Numbered from the stretch's first letter, positions 10,902 through 21,644 are shown. The stretch is 64,000 nucleotides of DNA from Bugula neritina (GCA_964035545.1 OZ037772.1:3356501-3420500); one strand, 5' to 3'. Translations and numbers: made by a program. Notes: a model not told the origin generated them from the sequence alone.

Positions 10902-11975
10902 ATGGAAACGGGCTCGATGCCAGTAAATTCTGAACTAATTCAGCAGATTGAATCAGAATTACTGGGAACCACGTTTCATGTGAATGACGATGAAGACACT
11001 GTAATGGCCGACGGTCTGTTAGACCTGGAGCTAGACACTGTTCTTCGTCAGTCCACACATGATTCAACAGTTCCTCGAGTGCATTCCAAAAGCTGTGACT
11101 CTCAGGCTAGCAACGGTCGACAGTCACTAGAATTATGTTGTAAAGATCCACCGCGATCTAACAATAATTCTACTTTTGTAGACACACTCGCACCCGTCTC
11201 TACGGACATGCCTTCTCTAGAGATGGCATGGGACCCAGAGCCGGCCCCAACAACTCCTACCACCAGGCAACTACCACCCCAGTTGGAAGCAACCTCCAAC
11301 TGGATTACCCCTGCCACAGAGAGGGAAATCAGGACCTATCAAGGAGGTGAGAGTAATCGTGAATGCAACCTCTGCCAGCAGCGATTCACGACCCACCGCA
11401 GACTAAATGTGCACTTGCCGCAGCACTACATCACCACTTTCTGCCCTTGCGGAGAATATAGCTATAACCGTGATTACCTACTGCGGCACCAACGTACTAT
11501 GCAGTGCTATCAAGGACATGTCTATGAAGTAGACGAATCATCATATCCTGCCTTTCTCAACGCCATCAAACCACTCATCACTGACTCAGCTCGGCTATCT
11601 CGCCTGGAGCAAGGCTTCCCTTCCCCGCGACCTATCATCTCTGGAGCCACAGATAAACCTACACAGTCTGCTAACTCTCCACCTCACAGTCCTATACGCA
11701 TGCCGCATACCTTTCCTCGTGTCGTACTACAGAGAGTAGACACAAATGCATATACACTCCCTCCTCCTCTTCCATCCTCAGAGCGGAAACGACACAGGCA
11801 ACCAACTTCCTCTCGCTCGTCCCCCTGGGCCCGTAACCTACGTGAGGTAGAAGCTAGGGCGCATGACTTGGAGCAAGAAGTCTACAGGCTGGCCCCACGA
11901 ATACAGGCAGCCTCCAGTGAACTCAAATACTTACAGGAGTCGATTAAACGCATGAAGCGTGCAACCCGCAGTTAA
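10902..11975 (+). CDS. Third ORF: C2H2/C2HC zinc-finger and coiled-coil protein
   Basis: A 357-residue ORF in the position where env sits in retroviruses, starting 17 bases after the pol stop in another frame. It has no signal peptide or membrane segment, so it is not an envelope protein. Residues 1-145 are acidic and Ser/Thr/Pro-rich. A classical finger C155-x2-C158-x12-H171-x3-H175 follows, then a second C-x-C-x12-H-x5-C finger ending TMQC. A basic Pro-rich linker (SSERKRHRQ) leads to a C-terminal coiled coil with heptad leucines (REVEARAHDLEQEV to LKYLQESIKR). It may bind nucleic acid or chromatin and could guide integration or packaging; that is inference. How it is translated is unclear; a donor-like CAG/GTAAGC occurs at 10868-10875. 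Confidence 0.85.
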   Translation: METGSMPVNSELIQQIESELLGTTFHVNDDEDTVMADGLLDLELDTVLRQSTHDSTVPRVHSKSCDSQASNGRQSLELCCKDPPRSNNNSTFVDTLAPVSTDMPSLEMAWDPEPAPTTPTTRQLPPQLEATSNWITPATEREIRTYQGGESNRECNLCQQRFTTHRRLNVHLPQHYITTFCPCGEYSYNRDYLLRHQRTMQCYQGHVYEVDESSYPAFLNAIKPLITDSARLSRLEQGFPSPRPIISGATDKPTQSANSPPHSPIRMPHTFPRVVLQRVDTNAYTLPPPLPSSERKRHRQPTSSRSSPWARNLREVEARAHDLEQEVYRLAPRIQAASSELKYLQESIKRMKRATRS

Positions 11976-12224
11976 CTCGAGTCTACCTACCACTCCCTAC
12001 TACTCATTCCCCTACCTCTCTGTGGCATTCCCTACCGTAATGGTGACACGTACTCTATATGTAGATAGGACCTTCTCTTGCTTATTACTTAGTGCACGAT
12101 ATATATACCTGTATATTTTTTACCAGTTGTTGTTTTTTTTATATACTTTTATGCTGTTCTCTTACCCCCAACGAAGTTTACGTTTTTATGTGAATCTTAT
12201 TTTATCAGAAAGTGGGCTTTCTGC

Positions 12225-12236
12225 TGGAGGGGGCAG
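12225..12236 (+). promoter_or_regulatory. Polypurine tract
   Basis: TGGAGGGGGCAG directly abuts the TG of the 3' LTR, the expected plus-strand primer site. Confidence 0.8.
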
Positions 12237-12541
12237 TGTGGTGGCTCGTGGAGCTACCAGCAACACAATACGCAAGGTTGCGTATTGACCCGGAACAATG
12301 TATTAGCCAATTAACTAAGCTGTTTGATAAGTAATAGTAGCCGCTTCGCGCTACTAGCTCAGTTGAGGATAGTGCTGTAAAGTAAATAGACGTGCGTATC
12401 ATTACTGTTGTACATTGGATTTTTATTATGTATTCTTGTATTAAATATAACATTATCTACTCGACTTAACTGGTGAAGTTTCTCTAGTGTTGAATAGACT
12501 CTCTTGGTGGCACATCAACCCTAAATCAGAAAACTATAACA
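12237..12541 (+). repeat. 3' LTR
   Basis: Matches the 5' LTR over all 305 bases by direct reading, including both hairpins. The ATAA target duplicate follows at 12542. Confidence 0.95.
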
Positions 12542-12545
12542 ATAA

Positions 12546-12693
12546 TTTATATAAATGAGATGAGGAGATCTTAGGAATCATTTTGATAGGCATCATGCCT
12601 ATGGAAATGTTTTTGTTATGTCTTAAAATTAACTTGGAACATTACTATTATGAAAAACAGTAAGGCGTCCTTAAACTTTTTCACAGCACTGTA
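12546..12693 (+). mobile_element. Tc1 element 3' terminus, after LTR insertion
   Basis: Ends in AACTTTTTCACAGCACTGTA, typical of a Tc1/mariner right terminus flanked by TA. With 3594-5105 it gives about 1.66 kb, a normal Tc1 length, which supports insertion of the LTR element into the 3' part of this transposon. A matching left inverted repeat is not clear; tctacagtttcc near 3592 is a weak candidate. Confidence 0.55.
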
Positions 12694-13637
12694 TGTATAA
12701 ATACAATAATCTATTCATAGCCCATAGTCTAACCACCAACAAGGACGAATAAATAAGACTGTGGCCTGACACTACTACTACTACAACTTATATAACTTAC
12801 ACACAACAGATTGTTAGGAGTATTTGAATCTGAGGCTATCCAATGTATGAGTAGGGCAGCCCTAAATGTAGGATATTGGAATACGATGTCTTATTACTTC
12901 AGTCTAAAGCAGTGTTTATACCTTCACGATTTTCAGTCAGAAATTCAATTTTGCCGAGTCGCTTTTCATTCTAAAAGCCAATCATCAAAATTTTTGCTTT
13001 GTACATGCTTAATCAAATAATTTTAGAGTAACAATCAAAGGGAATGATAACTCCTTTAGATATGGGGTATTCATGTTTATAATTACATCGGCTGTCTTTT
13101 TCAATTATCACTTTTATGCTGTCAACTTAATTTATTACGTTTTCAAAGGGCATCAAATAGTGATTAAGCGAGTTATATTTGAGTATTACAGAGTGAGCTT
13201 CCTTATTAATATGATTTCAACAATTTTAAGTAAGACTGCCTACACACATAACTGTGTGTTCACTACCAAGCAGTGTACACTGATAAATCAGTGCTTCAAC
13301 TGAAACAGTAAGTGAAGGAATGAAGAGCTCAATTGAGTATAAAATGTAGAGAATAATTGAACTGAACCTTCCTTATGGCCAACTGGTGTGTCATCGACAT
13401 ACATTACTACAGCCTTCTTTTTCTCTTTCACTTTTTCCAGAAAAAAAAATCAAATTTGAAGAAAATAAAATGGAAATTGTTAGCTACAGAAACAGACAAC
13501 TTCCAGGTAAAAGTACAGCCATACAGTCGCAATACGAATATGTAATTCAAGTAACACTTTCATGTAGAAGTACTGTAATGGATTCTCATCCTCTATTGTT
13601 CTGAAATAACTGCTTGCATCAGTATACTATAAATACT
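12694..13637. other. Non-coding AT-rich stretch
   Basis: Only short ORFs under 77 codons without recognisable domains or splice context. I see no gene here. Confidence 0.6.
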
Positions 13638-13824
13638 GTTGCGTATAGTTCTTAATGCTGTAATTATAGTTAAGTAAGCTAGCTTGCTAATGCCTAAGTA
13701 TGGTGATTACTGTTAAGCTTTCAGCATAATGTAATTTTACTGAAATACGCATTCTGAAGTTATGTAATATCTCTTTTACTAATAGTGCTTTTCTTTTACT
13801 AATGTTGCTTTCTTTTGTGTGTGT

Positions 13825-13979
13825 CCTTTGTTGCTGAGATCGGCATTTCGGTCTTCCGAAATGCCGAATATCGGCATTTCGGAACCCCGATATCGGCAAC
13901 AAAGGAATGTCTTTGTCTCGCTTGTATATAAAAGCCAGCGAGTTCCAGTGTAGTTCAGACTACTACTGGAGCTCGCTGG
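13825..13979 (+). promoter_or_regulatory. Nested hairpins beside a TATA box; possible solo-LTR or promoter
   Basis: CCTTTGTTGC (13825-13834) pairs with GCAACAAAGG (13896-13905). Between them CGGCATTTCGG occurs at 13841 and 13872 with its complement CCGAAATGCCG at 13856. TATATAAAAG follows at 13925-13934. A second hairpin, CCAGCGAG (13935-13942) with CTCGCTGG (13972-13979), sits where transcription would start. This could be an LTR or MITE promoter; no target duplication was found. Confidence 0.45.
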
Positions 13980-14360
13980 TAGTAGGACCACATAAGCTGT
14001 ATCTGATGCAAATAATTTTTATCTTTCATTCGTATTCAAATACTTGGCTTATTCTCTCTAACGCAAAGAGTATGTTCAAGCACTAGTTGCATTCATAACC
14101 CACAGTTTACTACAGTACAACCATAAATATGAATAGAAAGTAACACAAATATATACATTCAGGAGCAGTAGTGTAGAAATCGAGATAGCCTAGGTACTTT
14201 AATCTTATTATCAAATTTTGGTTTGGGGTTTGAGTTGAAATTCTTACAAAAACTTAACTTCTTATGCTACATTTCTAATCTAGAACACAGGCTTTCTCAA
14301 TTTCTCCATTACTGCACCTACCTTAGTATATATAGAACCTGTAACTAACTAAACAGACAC

Positions 14361-14513
14361 CTCAGTAGTCGTGGCAGACTCTGCCTTCTGTTTATCCTGC
14401 TTAGCTTGAAACTTGGCTAGTTTAGCAGCTTTAGCAGCTTCTTTCTTCAACTCTTTCTCAGATTTCACCTTGACCTCGCCAGTTGGCGCATCACCAGGGT
14501 TCACTTCCGACAT
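14361..14513 (-). CDS. Probable first exon of valyl-tRNA synthetase
   Basis: From ATG at 14513 the minus strand encodes 51 residues up to a GAG/GTGTCT donor. The sequence is MSEVNPGDAPTGEV followed by a Lys/Ala-rich helix, SEKELKKEAAKAAKLAKF then QAKQDKQK. Eukaryotic cytosolic valyl-tRNA synthetases have this type of charged N-terminal helix, which helps bind tRNA or partners. A catalytic-core exon of the same enzyme lies on the same strand at 2997-3158. The intervening exons are not visible in 11 kb and the core exon is broken, so either most of the gene is lost or the link is coincidental. Similar helices occur in other aminoacyl-tRNA synthetases. Confidence 0.5.
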
Positions 14514-15520
14514 GTTCGTTTATTGTGAGACTTCCCTTAAAACACAATCAGCCGGCATGGAACTAATAGATATCTCAATACTAAACATACAAACTACTGA
14601 CTCAGTATAGTTATAGACAAATATATTAATACTAATAATATAAACTAATGGCTCAGTATTGCGTTAGTTATGCGTGGGGGGTTCAGTGATAACACGCCTA
14701 TAAACCACACAGTTCAATAATGAAAGACTGTGACTTTTCACGAACAGACATCTCATCTCTGATTCTAATGAAAAATCACGAAATTTTCAGACAAACGATA
14801 CTACATTTCAACTTTGTGACTATCACATGATAATAATCATTGTCATTTGAAAGATTCTGCTAAAATCGAAATGCCAATGTTAATCACAAGGTCAACCATA
14901 AATGACTCAGTCTGATGACTGACGGTTATGCTTAATGATTAATTAGTAATATGAATAGATTGCAAGTAATCAGCATGATGATGGTGATGATTGCTTTCCA
15001 CCATCAAAGGTCAAACTTTGTAATTGCAGCTTGAAATGTAAAATTAAATAATATTACTTTTATTTAATTATACAAGTATAACTTACCATCATAGCAACAT
15101 TCAACTTTATGTAGTCATTATGAACATGATAACGGTTTACCTTTTACTTTAGGTGATAATTATACTATTCTTGATTATCATTATGTCTACCATTATGATT
15201 ATCTCAACTTTAACTTATCAATTACGATAATTAACCATTTGTTTTTAATGATAAAAACTTAAATCATTGAATGAACATTAAAAATGATTTAATTTCACAC
15301 TTTTATTATCATAACTATGAAATTAATATTAATAGGCATATTTGATTTTTAGATTACAATAATAATTATCAAATCATGGTATAGAATTAAATATTATAGT
15401 TAATATTATTATAAATATAATTAATATAATTGTATTTATTGAAACTAAAAGAGTAAGGTAAACTAAATGAATTATCGACATGAGTATGAGTATGAGTAGG
15501 CCACAACTAGAAGGTGCAGC
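14514..15520. other. AT-rich non-coding stretch
   Basis: Simple AT-rich sequence with many ATAAT/ATTAT runs. No ORF, exon or RNA gene was recognised. Confidence 0.6.
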
Positions 15521-15525
15521 AGCAA

Positions 15526-15896
15526 TTTGAGATCCCCGTTTGCAATACCTCATCAAAGATATAGAACAGGTGCAAAATAATGCAATCAGATTCATTGCTA
15601 AATTGAAAGGCAGAGACAGTATCACTGTGGCACGTGACAAACTAAACCTAGAATCTCTCCCTGACAGACGCTTCAAGCTGAGGCACAAGTTACTGTTGCG
15701 ACTTCTATCTAATGAGGGAAATCAGGCATCTCTAACCAACTCCTATGAACTGATGAACAGTAAAACCTAAATTACTAGGTTTACTAAGGCATCAAGCAGG
15801 GACGATCCCCCAACCATTTTTGCAAAATCAGCAGCCTACTACAGCAGCTTCTTTCCAAAAACAGCCCGGGAGCTTAAGTCTATGCTAAATAATTAG
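15526..15896 (+). pseudogene. 3' tail of a non-LTR (LINE) reverse transcriptase ORF
   Basis: Conceptual translation gives DPRLQYLIKDIEQVQNNAIRF, then LNLESLPDRRFKLRHKLLLR and, after a stop, AAYYSSFFPKTARELKSML. This is the typical end of CR1/jockey-class LINE ORF2: the (V/L)WDP...LE+VQ+RAARF block, the L..RR...L...YK block and the final SFFP-T---WN-LP block. The W before DP is a TGA stop and another stop (TAA) splits the tail, so it is dead. Only the last 125 codons or so remain, as expected of a 5'-truncated insertion. Confidence 0.75.
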
Positions 15897-15899
15897 TCA

Positions 15900-17490
15900 A
15901 TACACCAGAGTTGTATATGTGCAACATACTGAAAACACTTGCTAGCCTGTAATCGGCAACTGTAGAGGTGTGCCTCTTGCTACATGCTCTAATGCGTGTA
16001 ACTGTAAGAGGTAAGAGGACTATCAATATGACTATCAACATTAGTAGGAGTACCCAAGTACCAGTAGACATAGTAGCTGTAGAAAGTCTATCCCAATCAG
16101 TAACTGTAAGCCGTGAGGGCTGAGACTATCACTAGGAATATAAAAAACTATAACTTGAGTATAACTAATTGAAGGTGAGTTGACATAAATTAAAAAATAA
16201 TAAATATAATTACTACAAAATCAAAATGAAATATGCATTATAAATATTTATATTTTTATTTTATAATAATTTTTAAATTTATTTATATCATTTTATTTAG
16301 GTTCATCACCTTTCATTATGATTAATGAAAATCATATTCATAACGATATAGATAATCACTTAAAAAAATGAAAAGTGATAAACCCATAATCATAATGATT
16401 ATTATTATCATTTATCGCTTATGCCTTATCAGTGATAATCATAATCATAATGATAATCTTGATCATAATCAATATGAATATGAATATCATGTTATACTTA
16501 TTCAATAATTATAATTGATTGATTCTTATTCATATTAATAATCATAATGAATAAAAAATTATATTAACACTACAACTTACTTAATTAGAGTATTAGTATT
16601 AGTATTAGACTATTACTATTACTATTAGTATTACTTACAACTTGCTTATGCAAGAGAATTAAATCTTTAAAGCGTAGCATCCTTTTCAAGCAAAATAAGG
16701 ATAATAAGTTTCGTCAAATCGAGTTAAAAACTACAACTTTTAAGTCACAAGTATAAAGCAACTTATGCTCAGTCATCACTAATCCTAGTGGGTACGGCAA
16801 GCATATAGCATAATTTATTTTACAATGCGACAAGATTATCTAGACCACTGAGCTGGAATATACCTGGATATTATTGAGTTCGATGATCTAGACGGTGCGC
16901 TCACGCCTCTCATTGTACTTAAGCAATATCCAATTGTATGGTTTTTATGACTTTAAAATCCATTTTTGAGAAGCAAGGCTAGATAAAAATTAATGATCGA
17001 TATTAACTCGCTAAGAGTACTCATGTAAGCCCGCAAACTACAACTTTTAACTTGATCGCAAAGCTGGAAGTACGATAAGCGTCGCCGTATTGATTTCAGG
17101 CGAATTTTAGTTGATTTCTTTCAAACTGCTGAGAAGTAATATTTGCTTCCATTTTATGTCTGTGTCAGCCATCAGGGCTATCGCGATACAATTATAAATG
17201 TTCTTAATTCAATCAATATTATGAAATAAATAATGTAGGAAATTCAATTTTGACTATATAGAATAATCTCAATCTGAATAAGTATTATTTATTTATTGTA
17301 ACACTTGCACTTCGTCTTACTCTTACTCTTAGTCAGATAACATAGCACATAGTCATACTCATACTGATACTCAATCCCATACTCAATCTCATACTGAATC
17401 TGATACTCATAGTCATAGTGATAGTCTTTGCCAGATTATTGCTAGATAATTTAAGCTAGTACTAGTACTACTACTAGTACTAATAATCAC
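15900..17490. other. AT-rich non-coding stretch with ATAATC simple repeats
   Basis: Runs of (ATAATC)n, (TATTAG)n and (ATACTC)n around 16300-16640 and 17330-17490. No coding signal was recognised. Confidence 0.6.
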
Positions 17491-17499
17491 AGTACTAAT

Positions 17500-18647
17500 C
17501 AGGGTTGGGGTCAATTACATGTAAATGTAATTAATTACAATTACAATTACATGAAGATTTGTCAATTACAATTACAATTATAATTACAGTAAAAAAGAAA
17601 TGTAATTCATTACAATTACAATTACATGGCAATGTAATTAATTACAATTACAATTACTTTTGTTCTCACAAGGAAGTCACTTCTAGGGTCCAACTACCAG
17701 GGGCAGTGTTGACAGTGGTGAACCTCTTTTGTTTTCTACAGTGATACTATTATATCATTCCATACCAAATCAACCAACTTTCAAGGGGTCCCAAGTCTTT
17801 GTGTCTCAGATTTTGCTCATATTTACACTAAATGGACCTACACATGTTCAGATCACCATTTGTGAATATTTCTGGCCTGACACAAAAGCACTTTGCGAAA
17901 TTACTACTTTGGTGAACAAAGGTTGGAAAATATTTTGAGGAAAATTTGTGATTTACACTTTTAAAACAATTTATAAGTAATTTAAAATTTGATTAGGCTG
18001 GTATTTGAATTTTTTCAAAATTTACAAAGATTTGTTCATATTCAATGACTTTGCATATATGCACACAAAGTATTCTGTAATATGTGTTGCTACTAGTGCA
18101 AATTGATAGGTATTATCAGATCACACAGCAAATTTTAAGGCTCAGGCTAGAAAAATGATTGAGATATAGACGTTTATAGATTAGTCTAAAAGTAGAAATC
18201 ACAAATTTTACTCAAAATGTTCCTCAACCTTTGTCCACAAAAGTAGTCAATTCTCAAAAAAATTTGTGTCAGGTCAGAAATACTGAAGAAGAGTACTTGA
18301 GGCACGTGTAGGTCTATTTGGTGTAAACATGAACAAAATCTGAGACGCAAATAGACGCGTGCAATTCGGTGAGCTGGCATGGAATGACCCTACTATATTG
18401 ACCTATCTGAACTTGTTATTTAACAGTAGGCATTGTAGAAAAAGAAGGAGTTTTTTAAGATTTAAAAGTTTGAAGTAATTGACATGTAATTATAAAGTAA
18501 TTGTAAAAATCAATTACATTAGATATGTAATTAATTACAATTACAATTACATTTTTAAGCCTCAATTACAAATTACATTCAATTACTTGAAAAAATGTAA
18601 TTAATTACAGCCAATTACAATTACAAATTACAATTACCCCAACCCTG
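17500..18647. mobile_element. 1148-bp hAT-type fold-back element with 8-bp target duplication
   Basis: The ends are CAGGGTTGGGG (17500) and CCCCAACCCTG (to 18647), flanked by perfect 8-bp direct repeats GTACTAAT (17492-17499 and 18648-18655). Next to each end are about 150 bases of (TAATTACAAT)-like repeats in inverted orientation. The interior is also inverted: TTTGTGTCTCAGATTTTG and CTGACACAAA near 17800-17890 have complementary counterparts near 18260-18350. The whole unit could fold into a hairpin. It has no transposase ORF, so it is non-autonomous. The 8-bp duplication and CAGGG ends place it in the hAT superfamily. Confidence 0.9.
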
Positions 18648-18659
18648 GTACTAATAGTA

Positions 18660-19305
18660 ATAGTATTAGAGTAATACTAATACTGATAGTAATACTACCA
18701 CTAGTAGTAGCAGTAGTGCTAGTAGTAGTAGGCTACATGATGATGATCATTATGATTATGATTATGAAGATGGTTATTACTATAACTATTACGGTATGAG
18801 TATAACTATAACTGTATTAGTATTTGATTTTATTTTGCATTGCTAATTGAAGACCATGCGTTAAAATTAACTGTTTCTCTTTTTTCTAAGTTACATTTCA
18901 AGTTGCACACTAATAGACATATATGCTTTCAATTTTTTTGGTCTATCTTCAAGTTGTGAAACTTGACCAGTATGACTACGACTAACTGTAACTAGAATAA
19001 AATATTGAATAATAGAGAAGTTCCATACCGTTACACCTCCTTTGACTTGTGCTACCGTCGGTAGTGCTAAAAGAGTGGAGCCAAAGAAAAGCATAATCAC
19101 AGAATTCACAGCCTGCTGGTTTGAGATTTTTGTGTTCTAGAGATTGTACTGGGTTACAGGGATCTTTTTCCCGTCTGTGAATTTTTGATCCCTGCGGTTG
19201 TTTCTGACTGTGGGTAGTTGGAGGTGTTGAGGGAGTGGGCTCACTGGGTAGGCTATATTATTGTAATCATATTAACCAACTTGACAGTTTACTAATTCAT
19301 TGTCT
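18660..19305. other. Non-coding stretch
   Basis: AT-rich sequence with (TAGTA)n runs at 18650-18735. A minus-strand leucine-rich stretch near 19096 (MLFFGSTLLALPTVA) resembles a signal peptide, but no following exon was found. Confidence 0.5.
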
Positions 19306-19310
19306 AACTC

Positions 19311-19440
19311 TGTCTGTCTTAGTCTAGTAACACTATTTATTTATTTATTTACTTATTAATTTATTTATTTGACTAAATCTTGTCTGTCTTTGTCTAGTAA
19401 CACTATTTATTTATTTATTTACTTATTAATTTAATTAAAT
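19311..19440. repeat. 67-bp tandem duplication
   Basis: TCTGTCTTAGTCTAGTAACAC plus a (TTTA)n run occurs twice in tandem, at about 19313 and 19380. Confidence 0.85.
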
Positions 19441-19885
19441 TACTAGTTTATATTACCAAGTTATATTACTAGTTTATATTACCAAGTTATATTACTAGTT
19501 TATGTTACCAAGTTATATTACTAGTTTATATTACCAAGTTATATTACTAGTTTATGTTACCAAGTTATATTACTAGTTTATATTACCAAGTTATATTACT
19601 AGTTGATGTAACCAAGTTATATTACTAGTTTATGTTACCAGTTTATGTTACCAAGTTATATCACTAGTTTATGTTACCAAATTAAATTACTAGTTTATAT
19701 TACCAAGTTATACTACCAAGTTATGTTACTAGTTTATGTTACGAAGTTATATTACTAGTTTATGTTACCAAGTTATATTACTAGTTTATGTTACTAGTTT
19801 ATGTTACCAAGTTATATTACTAGTTTATTTTGCCAAGTTATGTTACTAGTTTATATTACCAAGTTATATTACTAGTTTATACTGC
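19440..19885. repeat. 26-bp minisatellite
   Basis: About 17 copies of ttaccaagttatattactagtttat(a/g), some with partial units. It lies just upstream of the first collagen exon seen. Confidence 0.92.
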
Positions 19886-19981
19886 TAGTATTCAACAACT
19901 ATTCTCCATCACATCTCAACTCTGACGCAACTACACTGACTAAACATCCGTATAGTTTATAGTTTATGTTGAACTTTTCAG

Positions 19982-20167
19982 ACCCTGAGAACTGTGCGTG
20001 TGGCTTCACCTGCGAGTGTGGTGCCTGTGTTGGGGTATGTGACCTTGACAGAGACTGTGGGAAGCTGCAGATCTGTTTGGAGAAAAGATGTTATCAGCAG
20101 GCCTCACCAGATGACAGAACAGTTGTCTAGGATCTTTATCACTCAGAACTAGTAGAATGTTCTTCAG
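19982..20167 (+). pseudogene. Collagen exon: Cys-rich N-terminal module 1
   Basis: After the acceptor CTTTTCAG the frame reads PENCACGFTCECGACVGVC, then DLDRDCGKLQICLEKRC: eleven cysteines in about 35 residues. Spacing recalls small disulphide modules such as WAP or EB domains, which are known in N-propeptides of some invertebrate fibrillar collagens. TAG at 20127-20129 interrupts the exon before the donor at 20168. Alternatively the exon ends at a GTATGT donor at 20035. Confidence 0.55.
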
Positions 20168-20396
20168 GTTTGAATGCGAAATCTTTGTTCTAAACTCTAT
20201 TAGAGTTTAAAAGTGTTGCTTTCTGTTGTACTTATATCTGTGCTGGCTAGGATTTTTGAATGATTTTTGTTATGTATTTACATAACAGAGTGTAACCTTA
20301 AAGCTGAATTTGCTTTATTTTCTACATATTTTGGTTTGCGATTTTTCAGTAGAAACGAGGCATCACACTTGGTGTGATTATCAGCATTTTTTGCAG

Positions 20397-20472
20397 GTGC
20401 TTCTATCCGTGTACAGCCTGTCCTAGTGAAGGACAAATCTGTCACCATGGTGTCTGTAAAGAGGGCTGTCAG
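20397..20472 (+). pseudogene. Collagen exon: Cys-rich module 2
   Basis: The exon between TTGCAG and GTGAGT encodes CFYPCTACPSEGQICHHGVC and KEGCQ. The Cys pattern matches the neighbouring modules. Phase does not join cleanly to the next exon, perhaps because of an indel. Confidence 0.6.
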
Positions 20473-20729
20473 GTGAGTAGTCGCTATGACCTACACTGCG
20501 AGTTATTGATGACTTTCATACTATGAGTTGTGACTACCTACTATAATTTATACTGCGAGTCCAAGTAGCTGCTGTAACTTATACTGTGAGTCATGACTAA
20601 CTGATATCACTTATACTGTGAGTCAATTATCAAAAATAGCAAAGAAGTAGAGATATGTTGTGTATGTGAGATATGTGAGGTTATTTAGTGACTAGTTCGC
20701 TATTTATAGAGTTTTGTTTCTATTAATAG

Positions 20730-20878
20730 ACTGTACTGAAGATGAACAATGTGGATCTGAGTTTACTGAATGCATATCCAACATATGCTATCAGCTTTAT
20801 CCTCTCAACGATCCAGATCTTTCTGATACTGAGCAGGACAGACTCTTTGATGATCCGCTGGATCTACAGAATGATGGT
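20730..20878 (+). pseudogene. Collagen exon: Cys-rich module 3
   Basis: The exon from AATAG to GTAAGT encodes CTEDEQCGSEFTECISNIC, then an acidic tail ending LDLQND. It joins in phase to the exon at 21228. The donor is immediately followed by a 17-bp minisatellite. Confidence 0.6.
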
Positions 20879-21160
20879 AAGTTACTCTGTTAGTACAGTT
20901 ACTCTGTTAGTACAGTTACTCTGTTAGTACGGTTACTCTGTTAGTATAGTTACTCTGTTAGTATAGTTACTCTGTTAATACAGTTACTCTGTTAGTACAG
21001 TTACTCTGTTAGTACAGTTACTCTGTTAGTACAGTTACTCTGTTAGTACAGTTACTCTGTTAGTATAATTACTCTGTCAGTATAGTTACTCTGTCAGTAC
21101 AGTTACTCTGTTAGTATAGTTACTCTGTTAGTTTAATTACTCTGTTAGTATAGTTACAGT
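20879..21160. repeat. 17-bp intronic minisatellite
   Basis: About 16 copies of agttactctgttagtac within the collagen intron between 20878 and 21228. Confidence 0.93.
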
Positions 21161-21227
21161 AGCAGTTTGCTAGTCATAATAACTTGCACTGTTAGTTGCT
21201 GGACAAGTTATTCTACATCTCTTGTAG

Positions 21228-21351
21228 CCACAACCAAAGTGGTGTCTATATATCCTGCTAGTGACTTGAGTAATGACTCATATGTCTCCTACAGTACGAG
21301 TGGTCAGCTTTCGGCAGTGTTGGAAGAGAGTGGAGACAACTTGGATCAGAG
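21228..21351 (+). pseudogene. Collagen exon: Ser/Thr-rich spacer
   Basis: From TTGTAG to GTATAG, in phase with the preceding exon. It encodes ATTKVVSIYPASDLSNDSYV followed by SYSTSGQLSAVLEES, a low-complexity linker without cysteines. Confidence 0.5.
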
Positions 21352-21644
21352 GTATAGGTATTGCTTAGTATAAGTTATACCATTACCATATGTAAGCAGA
21401 GTGACTGACTGGCTGACTGGCTGACTGGCTGGCTGACTGACTGACTGACTGGACAGATAAACAGATAGGTAAATATCGATCAGATATATAGTGAAGCTAC
21501 CAACTGAGACCCAGACTGTGTTTTGATACTGGTATATGATATCTTTCTACAATGTGTTTACAGTTTACTGTACAAAGTATAGTTCCATCAGATGGACTCA
21601 CTCTACTCATGTGTAAGACTCATTAAGAATGTCTACCCAATCAG

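Larger units (their letters stand above)
5106..12541 (+). mobile_element. Complete Ty3/gypsy LTR retrotransposon with an extra ORF
   Basis: Two 305-bp direct LTRs (5106-5410, 12237-12541) begin TG and end CA and are identical as far as I can read them. The flanks carry ATAA at 5102-5105 and 12542-12545; taking the LTR end one base earlier gives a 5-bp AATAA duplication. Inside lie a candidate primer-binding site, gag, pol (protease, reverse transcriptase, RNase H, integrase, GPY/F) and a third zinc-finger ORF, then a purine tract. All pol motifs are intact. Identical LTRs and open frames mean recent insertion and possible competence. Base composition is much more GC-rich than the surroundings, as expected of a recent arrival. 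Confidence 0.97.

Noticed and set aside
13638-14104. Solo LTR
   Set aside because: TATA box and hairpins fit, but no convincing TG...CA ends with a target duplication could be placed.
18891-19109. Minus-strand ORF with a signal-peptide-like start
   Set aside because: The first codon is GTG; the ATG version has a plausible leader but no downstream exon, so it stays only a note.
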